In this document: piece by piece, positions 44,538 through 51,360 of the stretch | How positions within the stretch are numbered: the stretch's first letter is position 1 | Layout: each line of letters opens with the position of its first letter | Assembly: GCA_016195265.1 (NCBI GenBank) | Contig: JACPZW010000001.1 | Coordinates: 1-60,541, forward strand | Origin: Acidobacteriota bacterium | Lineage (GTDB): Bacteria > Acidobacteriota > Vicinamibacteria > Vicinamibacterales > CAVVIG01 | Direction of reading: 5' to 3' | DNA: 60,541 nt | Translations under genes and position numbers: made by a program | The notes under the pieces: generated by a model | Database searches by the model: none | Seen by the model: only the letters and a program-made list of their open reading frames with translations | What the model was told of the DNA's origin: nothing

Positions 44538-44859
44538 AGGCAAGCTGCTGCGTATCTTCGTCGGCGAAGCGGATCACTGGCACGGCAAGCCGCTCTACGA
44601 GGCGATCGTGCTCGAAGCGCGCAAGCGCGGCCTGGCCGGCGCGACCGTCATCAAGGGCTTCATGGGCTTCGGCGCGCACAGCCGCATTCACACCGCGAAA
44701 CTGCTCGAGCTGTCACAGGACCTGCCGATCATCATCGAGATCGTCGACGATCCGTCGAAGATCGAGGCGTTCATGCCCGATCTGGAAAAGATGGTCGGCG
44801 ACGGCTTGATTACGCTCGAGCGCGCGGAAGTTTTGCTATACCGGCCAGGCCGAACGTAG
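44521..44859 (+). CDS. DUF190 family protein
   Basis: 112 residues from ATG 44521. LLRIFVGEADHWHGKPLYEA is the DUF190 signature, followed by GLAGATVIKGFMGFGAHSRI and LPIIIEIVDDPSKIEAF. These trimeric PII-like proteins are frequently paired with crcB and may sense or regulate fluoride transport. The function has not been settled. Overlap with crcB indicates co-translation. Confidence 0.9.
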   Translation: MSLPTEGKLLRIFVGEADHWHGKPLYEAIVLEARKRGLAGATVIKGFMGFGAHSRIHTAKLLELSQDLPIIIEIVDDPSKIEAFMPDLEKMVGDGLITLERAEVLLYRPGRT

Positions 44860-45222
44860 CGCGAGCCTTCCTTCCGCCTTCGCAGGTGCTTCGGCATTCG
44901 TCAGTGGACGGGAGACCCGCGCGGACACTGGGAAGGTGACACGCTCGTCATCGACACGACGAACTTCACGGACAAGACGAACTTTCGCGGCTCCGGCGAA
45001 AACCTGCACGTCGTCGAACGCTTCACACGCCTCGACGCCGACACGCTCGAGTACCGGTTCACCGTCGATGATCCGACGACGTGGACGAGACCGTGGACGG
45101 TGGCGTATCCGATGGTGAAGACGGACGGGCCGATCTACGAGTACGCGTGCCACGAGGGGAATTACGGCTTGCGCGATATTCTCAGCGGCGCGCGCGACGA
45201 AGAATTGAGAATTAGGAATTAA
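44860..45222 (+). pseudogene. 5'-truncated secreted-type protein, C-terminal part
   Basis: The open frame reads RQWTGDPRGHWEGDTLVIDT, then FTDKTNFRGSGENLHVVERF and YEYACHEGNYGLRDILSGAR. This matches the C-terminal third of a protein family very common in Acidobacteria (annotated as hypothetical). There is no start codon and the frame begins directly after the DUF190 stop with a repeat-like sequence (GTAGCGCGAGCCTTC). Its last codons (EELRIRN and TAA) are provided by the heptamer array at 45202. It is therefore truncated at both ends. Confidence 0.7.
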
Positions 45223-45269
45223 GAATGAAGAATGCCGAGCACTCATTCCTCATTCCTAATTCTTCATTT
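45202..45269. repeat. Inverted pair of AT-rich heptamer arrays
   Basis: GAATTGA, GAATTAG, GAATTAA, GAATGAA and GAATGCC (45202-45236) are followed by CTCATTC, CTCATTC, CTAATTC and TTCATTT (45242-45269), roughly the reverse complement. Both halves keep a 7-nt register. The stops of two neighbouring reading frames (TAA 45220 and the deacetylase TGA) fall inside the array. AT content is far above the surrounding DNA. Confidence 0.85.
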
Positions 45270-47534
45270 GACGTTCTTTACATATCTCGCAATCTGTTCG
45301 TGCGTCGCGATCCACACGCCCGGCTTCGACTGCATGTGCTGGATCAGCTTCTCGAGTCCCGCCACGCGCGATCGGTGTCCCGTGATGTGCGGGTGCATCG
45401 TCAGGATGAAGAGGCCGCCCTCCGCGTACGCCACGTCGAACTCCGACTGAAACACCTTCTCGACTTCGTCCGGATTCGGCATGCCGCCGTTGGTCGCGCC
45501 GCCGAAGTACGGGAAGTCGTCCACGATCCGCTCGATCGGCAGTTCGATGATGCCGGTCGGCTGCCTGTCCAGCAGGATTTCGTACGCGTCGTCGCTCGCC
45601 ATCAGGCTGCTGTCGTACAGAAATCCCGCCGCCTTCACCTGGCCGACGGTCCACTGGCTGAACTGCCACGACGGCGCGCGATAGCCGACCGGCTTCTTGC
45701 CGATGGCCTTCGTCAGCGTGTCGATCGCGCGGTTCAGCATGTCCTGTTCCGCCGCGGCGTCGTTCACCGACGGCAGGTGCTCGTGGATCCAGCCGTGGAC
45801 GCCGATTTCGTGGCGGCCGCTCTTCAGGATCGACGGGATCATGTCCGGGTGGAGCAGGTGGCTGACGGCCGGGATGAAGAACGAGGCGGGGACCTGATAC
45901 TTGTCGAGCAGCCGCAGGATGCGGGGCAGGCCGTCCACCGCGCCGTACTCGCCGCGTGAGATCGACTCCGAGATTAGATTGCCCGTGGCGAGATCCGCGG
46001 TCGCGTTGTCGACGTCGAAGCTCAGGCCGACGGCCACGCGCGCGCCGTTGGGCCACGCCGCCGGCTTCAGCCGTTTGCCCGCGCTGACGTGAAACATCTG
46101 CGCGTCGATCTGCGCGAGCGGCAGCTTCGTCCCCGGCTGCGGCCGCGCCTGCGCCAGGAGCGCCGCACCGCCAAGAACCGCGAGGCCGGCGGTCAACCAG
46201 CCTCCGCTCGCCAGTCTCCACCGCGAGCGACGGCTAGGCTCGCCGAAGCGCCGGAGGCGCGTAGGCGGCAGCCATGTGCGATCAGCCATAAGCCCTCCGC
46301 TCTTCAATTCTGAATTCTGAATTCTGAATTCTGAATTCATTTCATTGGGCGCGATCAGCTGGACGAGCGACGTGACGGTGGAGAAGACGATCATCAGCGA
46401 CGCGCCCGTGCAGAACAGCAGGATGTCGCTCAGCCTCATGACGCGCGAGATCGCGAAGGCGATGATGAGCCCGCCGTACACCGCCTGCACGAGGAGCGCC
46501 GTCCGTCCCATCTTTTTGAACTTGCCGAGCCACGCGACGATGAGCGCGCCGAGGATCGAACCGGCGCCCGAGAACGCCATGAGGTGGCTGTACGTGGCGG
46601 CGCCTTCGTGGAAGACTTTCTCCGCGAAGATCGGCAGGAACGTCAGCAGCGCGAAACCGAGGAACGTCGTCGCGGCCGCCAGCACGATCAGCGCAACCAG
46701 GCTGTCGTGATGCTTCACGTAGGACAGGCCGCCCGTGAGCTCTTCGCGCATCTTGCCCGACGTCGCCGGCGGAATGTGCTTCACGCGCAGCATCATCAGC
46801 GTGTTGATCACGATGAGGAACGAGAGCGAGTTCAGCACGAAACACACGTTCATCGCCTGCGGCTCGTCGTAACCCCACGTGCGGAACGCGAAGAGCGAGA
46901 GGCCGAACAGCAGCGGCCCCAGCACGCGCGCCACGTTGAACTGGATCGAGTTGAGCGCGACCGCGTTCGGCAGATCCTTCTTGTCGACGAGCGACGGGAT
47001 GAGCGACTGGTACGCCGGGCCGCCGAACGACTGCGCGACGCCCGTCGTGAACGACAGCGCGAGGATGTGCCAGATCTGGACGAGGTGGAAGTACATCAGG
47101 ATCGCGAGGATTCCCGACGTCGCCATCTGGATGTACTGCGACGCCAGCAGCGTGCGGCGCCGATCGTAGCGATCGGCGAACACGCCGCCGATGAGCGAGA
47201 ACAAAATGATCGGCAGCTGCTGCAGGAACGCGTCGAGGCCGAGGAAGAACGTCGAGTGCGTCAGCGAGACGACGAGCCAGTTCTGCGCGACGATCTGCAT
47301 CCACGTGCCGATGCTCGACGAGCAGGCGCCGAGCCATTGCACGCGAAAGTCGCGGTACGTGAACGCCACGAGCATGCGGCGCATCGCGCGCTCACCGAGC
47401 GAAGGGGCCGCCGCCGCTGCTGATGATGTCGGAGCCCCGGTCGGTGGAGCAGACGTCTGGACGGATTCTGCAGATTCAGCCAATAGCGGTTGTAAACGAA
47501 TGTAGGGCGGGACTTTAGGTCCCACCGATGCCAC
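45264..47534 (-). CDS. Fused ORF: truncated MFS exporter and polysaccharide deacetylase
   Basis: 756 codons. Residues about 51-395 are an MFS transporter of the EntS-like type (MLVAFTYRDFRVQWLGACSS ... FADRYDRRRTLLASQYIQMA) with about ten helices. It stops at SLVQLIAPNEM, where relatives continue RGRV and two more helices. A GAATTCT heptamer array and a REP-like element follow in frame (NSEFRIQNSEL, LPPTRLRRFGEPSRRSRWR). Then come a signal-like segment (LTAGLAVLGGAALLAQA) and a polysaccharide deacetylase domain with GLSFDVDNATADL, GVHGWIHEHL and RAPSWQFSQW, and an FILTMHPHITG end. An ATG at 46289 after GGAGGG could initiate the deacetylase alone (341 residues). The MFS part is probably non-functional. 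Whether the fusion protein is made is uncertain. Confidence 0.75.
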   Translation of the reverse strand: MASVGPKVPPYIRLQPLLAESAESVQTSAPPTGAPTSSAAAAAPSLGERAMRRMLVAFTYRDFRVQWLGACSSSIGTWMQIVAQNWLVVSLTHSTFFLGLDAFLQQLPIILFSLIGGVFADRYDRRRTLLASQYIQMATSGILAILMYFHLVQIWHILALSFTTGVAQSFGGPAYQSLIPSLVDKKDLPNAVALNSIQFNVARVLGPLLFGLSLFAFRTWGYDEPQAMNVCFVLNSLSFLIVINTLMMLRVKHIPPATSGKMREELTGGLSYVKHHDSLVALIVLAAATTFLGFALLTFLPIFAEKVFHEGAATYSHLMAFSGAGSILGALIVAWLGKFKKMGRTALLVQAVYGGLIIAFAISRVMRLSDILLFCTGASLMIVFSTVTSLVQLIAPNEMNSEFRIQNSELKSGGLMADRTWLPPTRLRRFGEPSRRSRWRLASGGWLTAGLAVLGGAALLAQARPQPGTKLPLAQIDAQMFHVSAGKRLKPAAWPNGARVAVGLSFDVDNATADLATGNLISESISRGEYGAVDGLPRILRLLDKYQVPASFFIPAVSHLLHPDMIPSILKSGRHEIGVHGWIHEHLPSVNDAAAEQDMLNRAIDTLTKAIGKKPVGYRAPSWQFSQWTVGQVKAAGFLYDSSLMASDDAYEILLDRQPTGIIELPIERIVDDFPYFGGATNGGMPNPDEVEKVFQSEFDVAYAEGGLFILTMHPHITGHRSRVAGLEKLIQHMQSKPGVWIATHEQIARYVKNVK
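46197..46339 (-). repeat. REP-like element (copy 2) with GAATTCT heptamer array
   Basis: 46197-46274 carries GAGCGACGGCTAGGCTCGCC, GAAGCGCCGGAGGCGC and AGGCGGCAGCCA, alignable with the elements at 27683 and 48268. At 46304-46339 there are five GAATTCT-type 7-mers in register. Read on the minus strand this region joins the MFS and deacetylase coding parts and provides GGAGGGCTTATG. Confidence 0.8.
47501..47526 (+). repeat. TGTAGG-hairpin repeat in MFS leader
   Basis: TGTAGGGCGGGAC-TTTAG-GTCCCACC; the stem GGCGGGAC/GTCCCACC has one C:A mismatch. It is the second example of the TGTAGG-hairpin found at 23286-23311. It is read as the first residues (VGPKVPPYI) of the MFS frame, whose better start is about 150 nt further in, at 47384. 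Confidence 0.6.
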
Positions 47535-47616
47535 GCAATCTTACCCTACTTGATCCGATTTCCGGGCTGCGATATAGTGCGCGTTGAAGGCGAAAATAAA
47601 GCGAAACATTACAAAC

Positions 47617-47962
47617 ATGCCTCTTGCCCGCGCCGACCTCGAATCGCTCCTCCGCGCCCGCCAGCTCGATCGCACGCTGACGACGTCGCTGCCGCCCCTC
47701 GCGTCTGGCGACGACCTCACGCTGGCGCCTTCGGGCATCACCACTTTGGACGCGCGCCTGGGCGGCGGGGTGCCTCGCGGACAGTTGTCCGAAATCGTCG
47801 GCCCGCGCTCGTCGGGCCGGACGAGCGTTCTGCTGCAGCTGCTGGCCGCGGCCACCGCGCGCGGCGAGCTCGTCGCCGTCGTCGACGCGCTGGACATGCT
47901 CGACGTCGAGTCGGCCGCAGCGGCCGGCGTCGATCTCGATCGGCTGCTCTGGGTCCGGCGGA
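47617..47962 (+). pseudogene. imuA: imuA-like (RecA-fold) 5' fragment
   Basis: The frame from ATG 47617 reads LARADLESLLRARQLDRTLT, then SGITTLDARLGGGVPRGQLS, EIVGPRSSGRTSVLLQLLAA and VDALDMLDVESAAAAGVDLD. This is the N-terminal half of ImuA, the RecA-related factor of the ImuA-ImuB-DnaE2 mutagenic translesion system. At about 47962 (LLWVRR) it runs into repeat sequence. Around 120 residues including the remaining ATP-fold are lost. Confidence 0.72.
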
Positions 47963-48067
47963 GATCGCAGAGAGCGCAGAGAAAATGTTGTATCAGACTC
48001 CGTGGTCTCCGCGAGTTCTGCGGTTGCTTCCCGTCAGTCCCCAGCCAGTCCCCGGCCTCTAGCCTCT
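47963..48067 (+). repeat. Inverted GAGATCGCAGAGA-type repeat at the imuA breakpoint
   Basis: GAGATCGCAGAGAGCGCAGA and, after a short spacer, CTCCGTGGTCTCCGCGAGTT form an inverted arrangement. CAGTCCCCAGCCAGTCCCCG and CCTCTAGCCTCTGC follow (CCAGCC-type short words). The block sits precisely between the imuA fragment and the imuB fragment. Confidence 0.6.
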
Positions 48068-48433
48068 GCATTGCGGCGGTGCCGTCAACCAGTCCCCGCG
48101 CGCGTCGCCGTCGTCAACGGCCGGCCCGTGCGCGTGACGACGGATCGCCGCGGCTTCGCGGGCGGGCAGGTGACGCAGTGCGCGGGACCGTGGCGAACGT
48201 CGGGGGAGTGGTGAATTGGTGAGGCAGGTAAGGCAGGTAGGTCGGGTGGGGAAGAACGCTTTCCCATCACCAGCCAGCCACCCGGCCTCCGCTCATCGAC
48301 GATGCCAGCGAGCTACGGCCAGGCTCGCCGAAGCGCCAGAGGCGCGAAGGCGGCAGCCACCAGTCACCAGTCCCCGTGGGATCGCGACGAGTGGGACGTC
48401 GCGCTCGGCGACGGCGCCGTCTATCGAATTTTC
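48068..48433 (+). pseudogene. imuB: imuB (Y-family polymerase-like) C-terminal fragments, split by repeat
   Basis: Frame one (48068-48214): VAVVNGRPVRVTTDRRGFAG and QVTQCAGPWRTSGEW, then a stop. Frame two (48374-48433): PWDRDEWDVALGDGAVYRIF. Together these are the C-terminal part of ImuB-type DNA-repair proteins, in which W-[few residues]-WDRDEWDVAL is continuous. About 160 bp of repeat sequence (48217-48378) separates the two. The 5' two thirds of imuB are missing. Confidence 0.7.
48217..48378 (+). repeat. Composite element (nonamers + REP-like copy 3) inside imuB remnant
   Basis: TGAGGCAGG, TAAGGCAGG and TAGGTCGGG nonamers with TGGGG (48220-48251) are followed by CACCAGCCAGCCACCCGGCC and GCTCGCCGAAGCGCCAGAGG, then GGCGGCAGCCACCAGTCACC (48268-48371). 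The two imuB coding parts flank the element directly. Confidence 0.8.
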
Positions 48434-48727
48434 TGTCATGGTCGCCTGAAAGGGTGCCCCGAGTCCAACCCACAACAGCGAGATGATCGCAAACGGCACA
48501 ATCAGGAGAGCTCCGGCCAGTGCGAGCCTTCGGCCCCCTGCCGCACCGGAACCGATCACCCGCGCGCCAAGGATCCACGCGGCGATCACGATCACGGCAA
48601 ACAAGACGCCTCCAATGACCTGATAGACGCCCGGGATTCGAAGCGTGCGCACACCCACAACGACGAGATCGAGAAACGGGAGTGTGCAAAGGAAGATGTA
48701 ACTGATACGTCGGGCGGTTCGGTTCAC
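48293..48727 (-). CDS. Truncated multi-helix membrane protein (putative integron cassette gene)
   Basis: The start is a GTG with GGGGAG 9 nt upstream. About 90 N-terminal residues make three to four membrane helices (YIFLCTLPFLDLVVVGVRTL, VLFAVIVIAAWILGARVI, LALAGALLIVPFAIISLLWV). From about residue 100 (APFQATMTEN) the frame runs antisense through the imuB fragment and the REP-like element, so its native C-terminus is lost. The function is unknown. It starts 36 bp after an attC-like hairpin, as cassette genes do. Confidence 0.55.
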   Translation of the reverse strand: MNRTARRISYIFLCTLPFLDLVVVGVRTLRIPGVYQVIGGVLFAVIVIAAWILGARVIGSGAAGGRRLALAGALLIVPFAIISLLWVGLGAPFQATMTENSIDGAVAERDVPLVAIPRGLVTGGCRLRASGASASLAVARWHRR

Positions 48728-48762
48728 TTATGTCTCCCCTTCACGGCAGTTTTGGGCGGCCT

Positions 48763-48830
48763 ATCAACGTTCCGAATGAGCCGCGCGCCGTCGCTCTTCA
48801 GCGGCGCGTCGGCTCCATTCGGAGTTAGCC
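48763..48830 (-). other. attC-like recombination site
   Basis: On the minus strand GGCTAAC (R''-like) and TCCGAATG are followed by a GC-rich stem and loop, then CATTCGGA, AC and GTTGATA (R'-like). The outer AAC/GTT, the 8-bp TCCGAATG/CATTCGGA pair and the inner AGCCG/CGGCT are base-paired with one extra unpaired base, the pattern of integron attC sites. It lies 10 bp after the antitoxin-like stop and before the next gene. Confidence 0.55.
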
Positions 48831-48840
48831 GGCTTTGTCG

Positions 48841-49057
48841 TTACGCCTCCACAGGCATCAGTCGGTAGACGTGACTGCCAAGGCGAGCGGCACGCGTGAC
48901 GTCGCCCGCGCGAAGGGCGTCGCGCACGTCATCGAGTCGGCGCGCATCGTCCAGGGACAGATACGGCGCCCAGCCGCAAGGCTCTTCGACCAGCGACATC
49001 CACCTCGGCAACAAGGTCGCCTTCGCGTACGAGTCGCTTGGTCGATTTGGCGTTCAT
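48841..49057 (-). pseudogene. Antitoxin-like partner gene, frameshifted
   Basis: From ATG 49057: KSTKRLVREGDLVAEVDV, then, one base shifted, LVEEPCGWAPYLSLDDARRL and DDVRDALRAGDVTRAARLG to the TAA at 48841. This is the small protein usually encoded directly behind DUF4258 genes. The 217-bp length is one base over a multiple of three, in line with a single-base insertion after GTGGATGT. Confidence 0.65.
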
Positions 49058-49197
49058 GTTCGTCTCCGGCGCCACGTGTCGTCCCATCTCTTCGGATCGG
49101 GCCGGTACGCCGTCACCACGACGGCCGGCGTGTCCTGTCCGGCCGGGATTCCCCAGACTACATGAATCGGCTGATTGGCTCCATCCTGATTGACCGC
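49054..49197 (-). pseudogene. DUF4258-type toxin-like C-terminal fragment
   Basis: The frame reads QPIHVVWGIPAGQDTPAVVV and TAYRPDPKRWDDTW up to the TGA at 49054. PIHVVWG...TAYRPDP..W is typical of the end of DUF4258 proteins. The N-terminal half, usually about 50 residues, is replaced by unrelated sequence antisense to an integrase end. Stop and antitoxin-like start overlap (ATGA). Confidence 0.65.
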
Positions 49198-49317
49198 AGG
49201 GTTTGCAGGATTCCGCCGGCTTACCAGCCGTGGATTGGTCACAGTGCCATAGTCACGGCGATCCGGTGATGCTCGGAATGCGCCAATCCCACGTGTCGAT
49301 GTCACCTGCGGTTGTCG
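49198..49317. other. Gene-free stretch between toxin fragment and integrase remnant
   Basis: No convincing coding sequence, start or hairpin was seen here. Confidence 0.3.
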
Positions 49318-49449
49318 CTGGACACGAACCAGCAAGCAACATACCTCGGGCACGCGAACGTGGAGACGACGATGATCTACACGCACGTGGTCAAGGAATT
49401 TCGCACCCCCGCGCGAAGTCCTCTCAACATCATTCACACGCGCACGTAG
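49318..49449 (+). pseudogene. Tyrosine recombinase (integron-integrase-like) C-terminal remnant
   Basis: QQATYLGHANVETTMIYTHV, then VKEFRTPARSPLNIIHTRT and TAG at 49447. LGHANVETTMIYTHV contains the conserved LGH and catalytic Tyr of tyrosine recombinases, and the RSPL tail resembles that of integron integrases. Only about 40 residues remain. Confidence 0.65.
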
Positions 49450-49491
49450 CCGTGACGAGGCGAGGAACTGCCGAGGGCCACGCGACGAATC

Positions 49492-51255
49492 TCAGACGGC
49501 GACGAGCTGCGTTTCCACGAGCTGGCGGTAGAAGTCGCAGGACTGCAGCAGCGCTTCGTGCCGGCCGATTGCGACGATGCGGCCGCGATCGAGCACGACG
49601 ACCTGGTCCACGTTCACGACGGTGGACAGACGGTGCGCGACGATGATCGTCGTCGGGCGATAGTCAAGGACACGTAATGCTTCCTGCACGAGCGACTCGC
49701 TCTCGGAGTCGAGCGCGCTGGTCGCTTCGTCGAGCAGCAGCACGCGCGGCCGGCGCAGGACCGCGCGCGCGATCGCGAGCCGCTGACGCTGCCCGCCAGA
49801 CAGCTGCACGCCGCGATCGCCGATCGGCGTCGCGTACGCCTCCGGCAGCCGCGTGATGAATTCCTCAGCGTGCGCGACCCTCGCCGCGACCCGCACCTCG
49901 TCGTCGGTCGCCCCCTTGCGCCCGTAGCGGATGTTCTCCGCGATGGAGCGCGAGAAGAGCACTGGATCCTGCATCACGATGCCCATCTGCCCGCGCAGCC
50001 ACGATGGATCGAGCGTGCGGATGTCCTCGCCGTCCAACAGGACGCGGCCGCGAATCGGATCGTAGAAGCGCTGCAGCAGGTGGAGGAGGCTGGACTTGCC
50101 GGCGCCCGAGCGTCCGACGAACGCGACGACTTCGCCCGGCGCAATCGTCAGGTCGATGCCGGCGAGCGCCTCGGCGCCGGGGCGCGTCGGATACGCGAAA
50201 TGCACCTGTTCGAACGCGATGCGTCCCGCGACCGCGGCGGGCTGCGCGCCGCCCTCGAGCCGGATGCGCGGCTCGCGTGACAGCACGCCGAAGATCCACT
50301 CGGTCGCGCCGAGCGCGCGCAGGGCCTCCGTCCAGTACTCGGACGTGTTCCTGAATCCGCGTGCGACCAGGAAGGCGTAGAGCACGAACGAGATCAGCGC
50401 GCCGGACGTCAGCCGCCCCCTGACGATCATCAGGCCGCCGACCCACAACGCCAGCAGCGCGGATCCCTCGCCGAGCATGTACGACATGCCGCCGACGGTG
50501 GAGGCGGCGAAGAACTTGCGGCGCGCGGCCTCCACCGCACGCGCCACCATGTCGCCGTAGCGCTGCATCTCGCCGGACTCCTGCGAGAACGCGCGCACGG
50601 TCCGGATTCCGGCGATCGATTCCTCCGCGATCGCGCCCGTGTCGGCGTGGGCGGTCTGCGCCGTCGCCGACAGCCGCCGGACGCGCCGGCCGAGGACCGA
50701 CGTCAGCGCGACCATGGGCGGGACCGCAAGCAGGACCACGGCCGACAGCAGCACCGACGTCCGGAACAGGAGCACCGTGCCGCCGATGCCCCAGAGCGCG
50801 AAGCGCAGCGCGTCGGACAATTCCTCGCCCACGAGCCGCTGCAGATTCGGGACGTCCGCGCTCAGCCGCGCGGTGATCGCGCCCGTCGTCCGCTGATCGA
50901 AGTATTCGATGTCCTGCCGCAGCAGTTGCTCGAACGCGCGGTTCCTGACCATCGCGCCCAGCCGCTCGGCGGAGAGATTGAAGAGGAAGTCACGGCAGAG
51001 CGTCCCGACGCCTTCGGCGATGAGCAGCCCCAGCATCAGGAGCGCGAGGCCGTTGACGAGCTCGAGATGGCCGCCGCCGATGCCGTCGTCGATGATCCGG
51101 CGGATGGCCCACGGGTACGTGAGCGCCGTGATCATGCTGACGCCGACGAAGACCAGCCCGAGGGTGTAGGTGCGCCACTGGACGCGCATCAGCGTGAGCA
51201 GCGCGCGCACGTGCGCGCCGGTGCTGATGACGGGGCGGGCGTCGGTCTCGGGCAT
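49492..51255 (-). CDS. ABC exporter, MsbA-like half-transporter
   Basis: 587 residues. Six membrane helices lie in about 20-320 (LGLVFVGVSMITALTYPWAI ...). The nucleotide-binding domain has Walker A AFVGRSGAGKSSLLHLL (about 372-388), signature QLSGGQRQRLAIARAVL (about 480) and Walker B RVLLLDEATSALDSESES, followed by the H-loop in VAHRLSTV. It likely exports lipids, glycolipids or peptides. It neighbours a glycan biosynthesis cluster, so a lipid-linked glycan is an option. It ends 42 bp after the integrase remnant and is on the opposite strand. Confidence 0.9.
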   Translation of the reverse strand: MPETDARPVISTGAHVRALLTLMRVQWRTYTLGLVFVGVSMITALTYPWAIRRIIDDGIGGGHLELVNGLALLMLGLLIAEGVGTLCRDFLFNLSAERLGAMVRNRAFEQLLRQDIEYFDQRTTGAITARLSADVPNLQRLVGEELSDALRFALWGIGGTVLLFRTSVLLSAVVLLAVPPMVALTSVLGRRVRRLSATAQTAHADTGAIAEESIAGIRTVRAFSQESGEMQRYGDMVARAVEAARRKFFAASTVGGMSYMLGEGSALLALWVGGLMIVRGRLTSGALISFVLYAFLVARGFRNTSEYWTEALRALGATEWIFGVLSREPRIRLEGGAQPAAVAGRIAFEQVHFAYPTRPGAEALAGIDLTIAPGEVVAFVGRSGAGKSSLLHLLQRFYDPIRGRVLLDGEDIRTLDPSWLRGQMGIVMQDPVLFSRSIAENIRYGRKGATDDEVRVAARVAHAEEFITRLPEAYATPIGDRGVQLSGGQRQRLAIARAVLRRPRVLLLDEATSALDSESESLVQEALRVLDYRPTTIIVAHRLSTVVNVDQVVVLDRGRIVAIGRHEALLQSCDFYRQLVETQLVAV

Positions 51256-51360
51256 ACGCGCTCCAGCTTAGCATCAGGCCCGCGCGGGGTTGTCCTCGCG
51301 CCGGGTTTTCTATAGCGTGTACGCCGGAGGTCATCCACGGCGCTCGCGGCGGTCGGCGCA

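Noticed and set aside
46289..47534. Genuine bidomain MFS-deacetylase enzyme
   Set aside because: The MFS part lacks its last helices and the linker is repeat DNA. A fusion by rearrangement fits better than an evolved bidomain protein.
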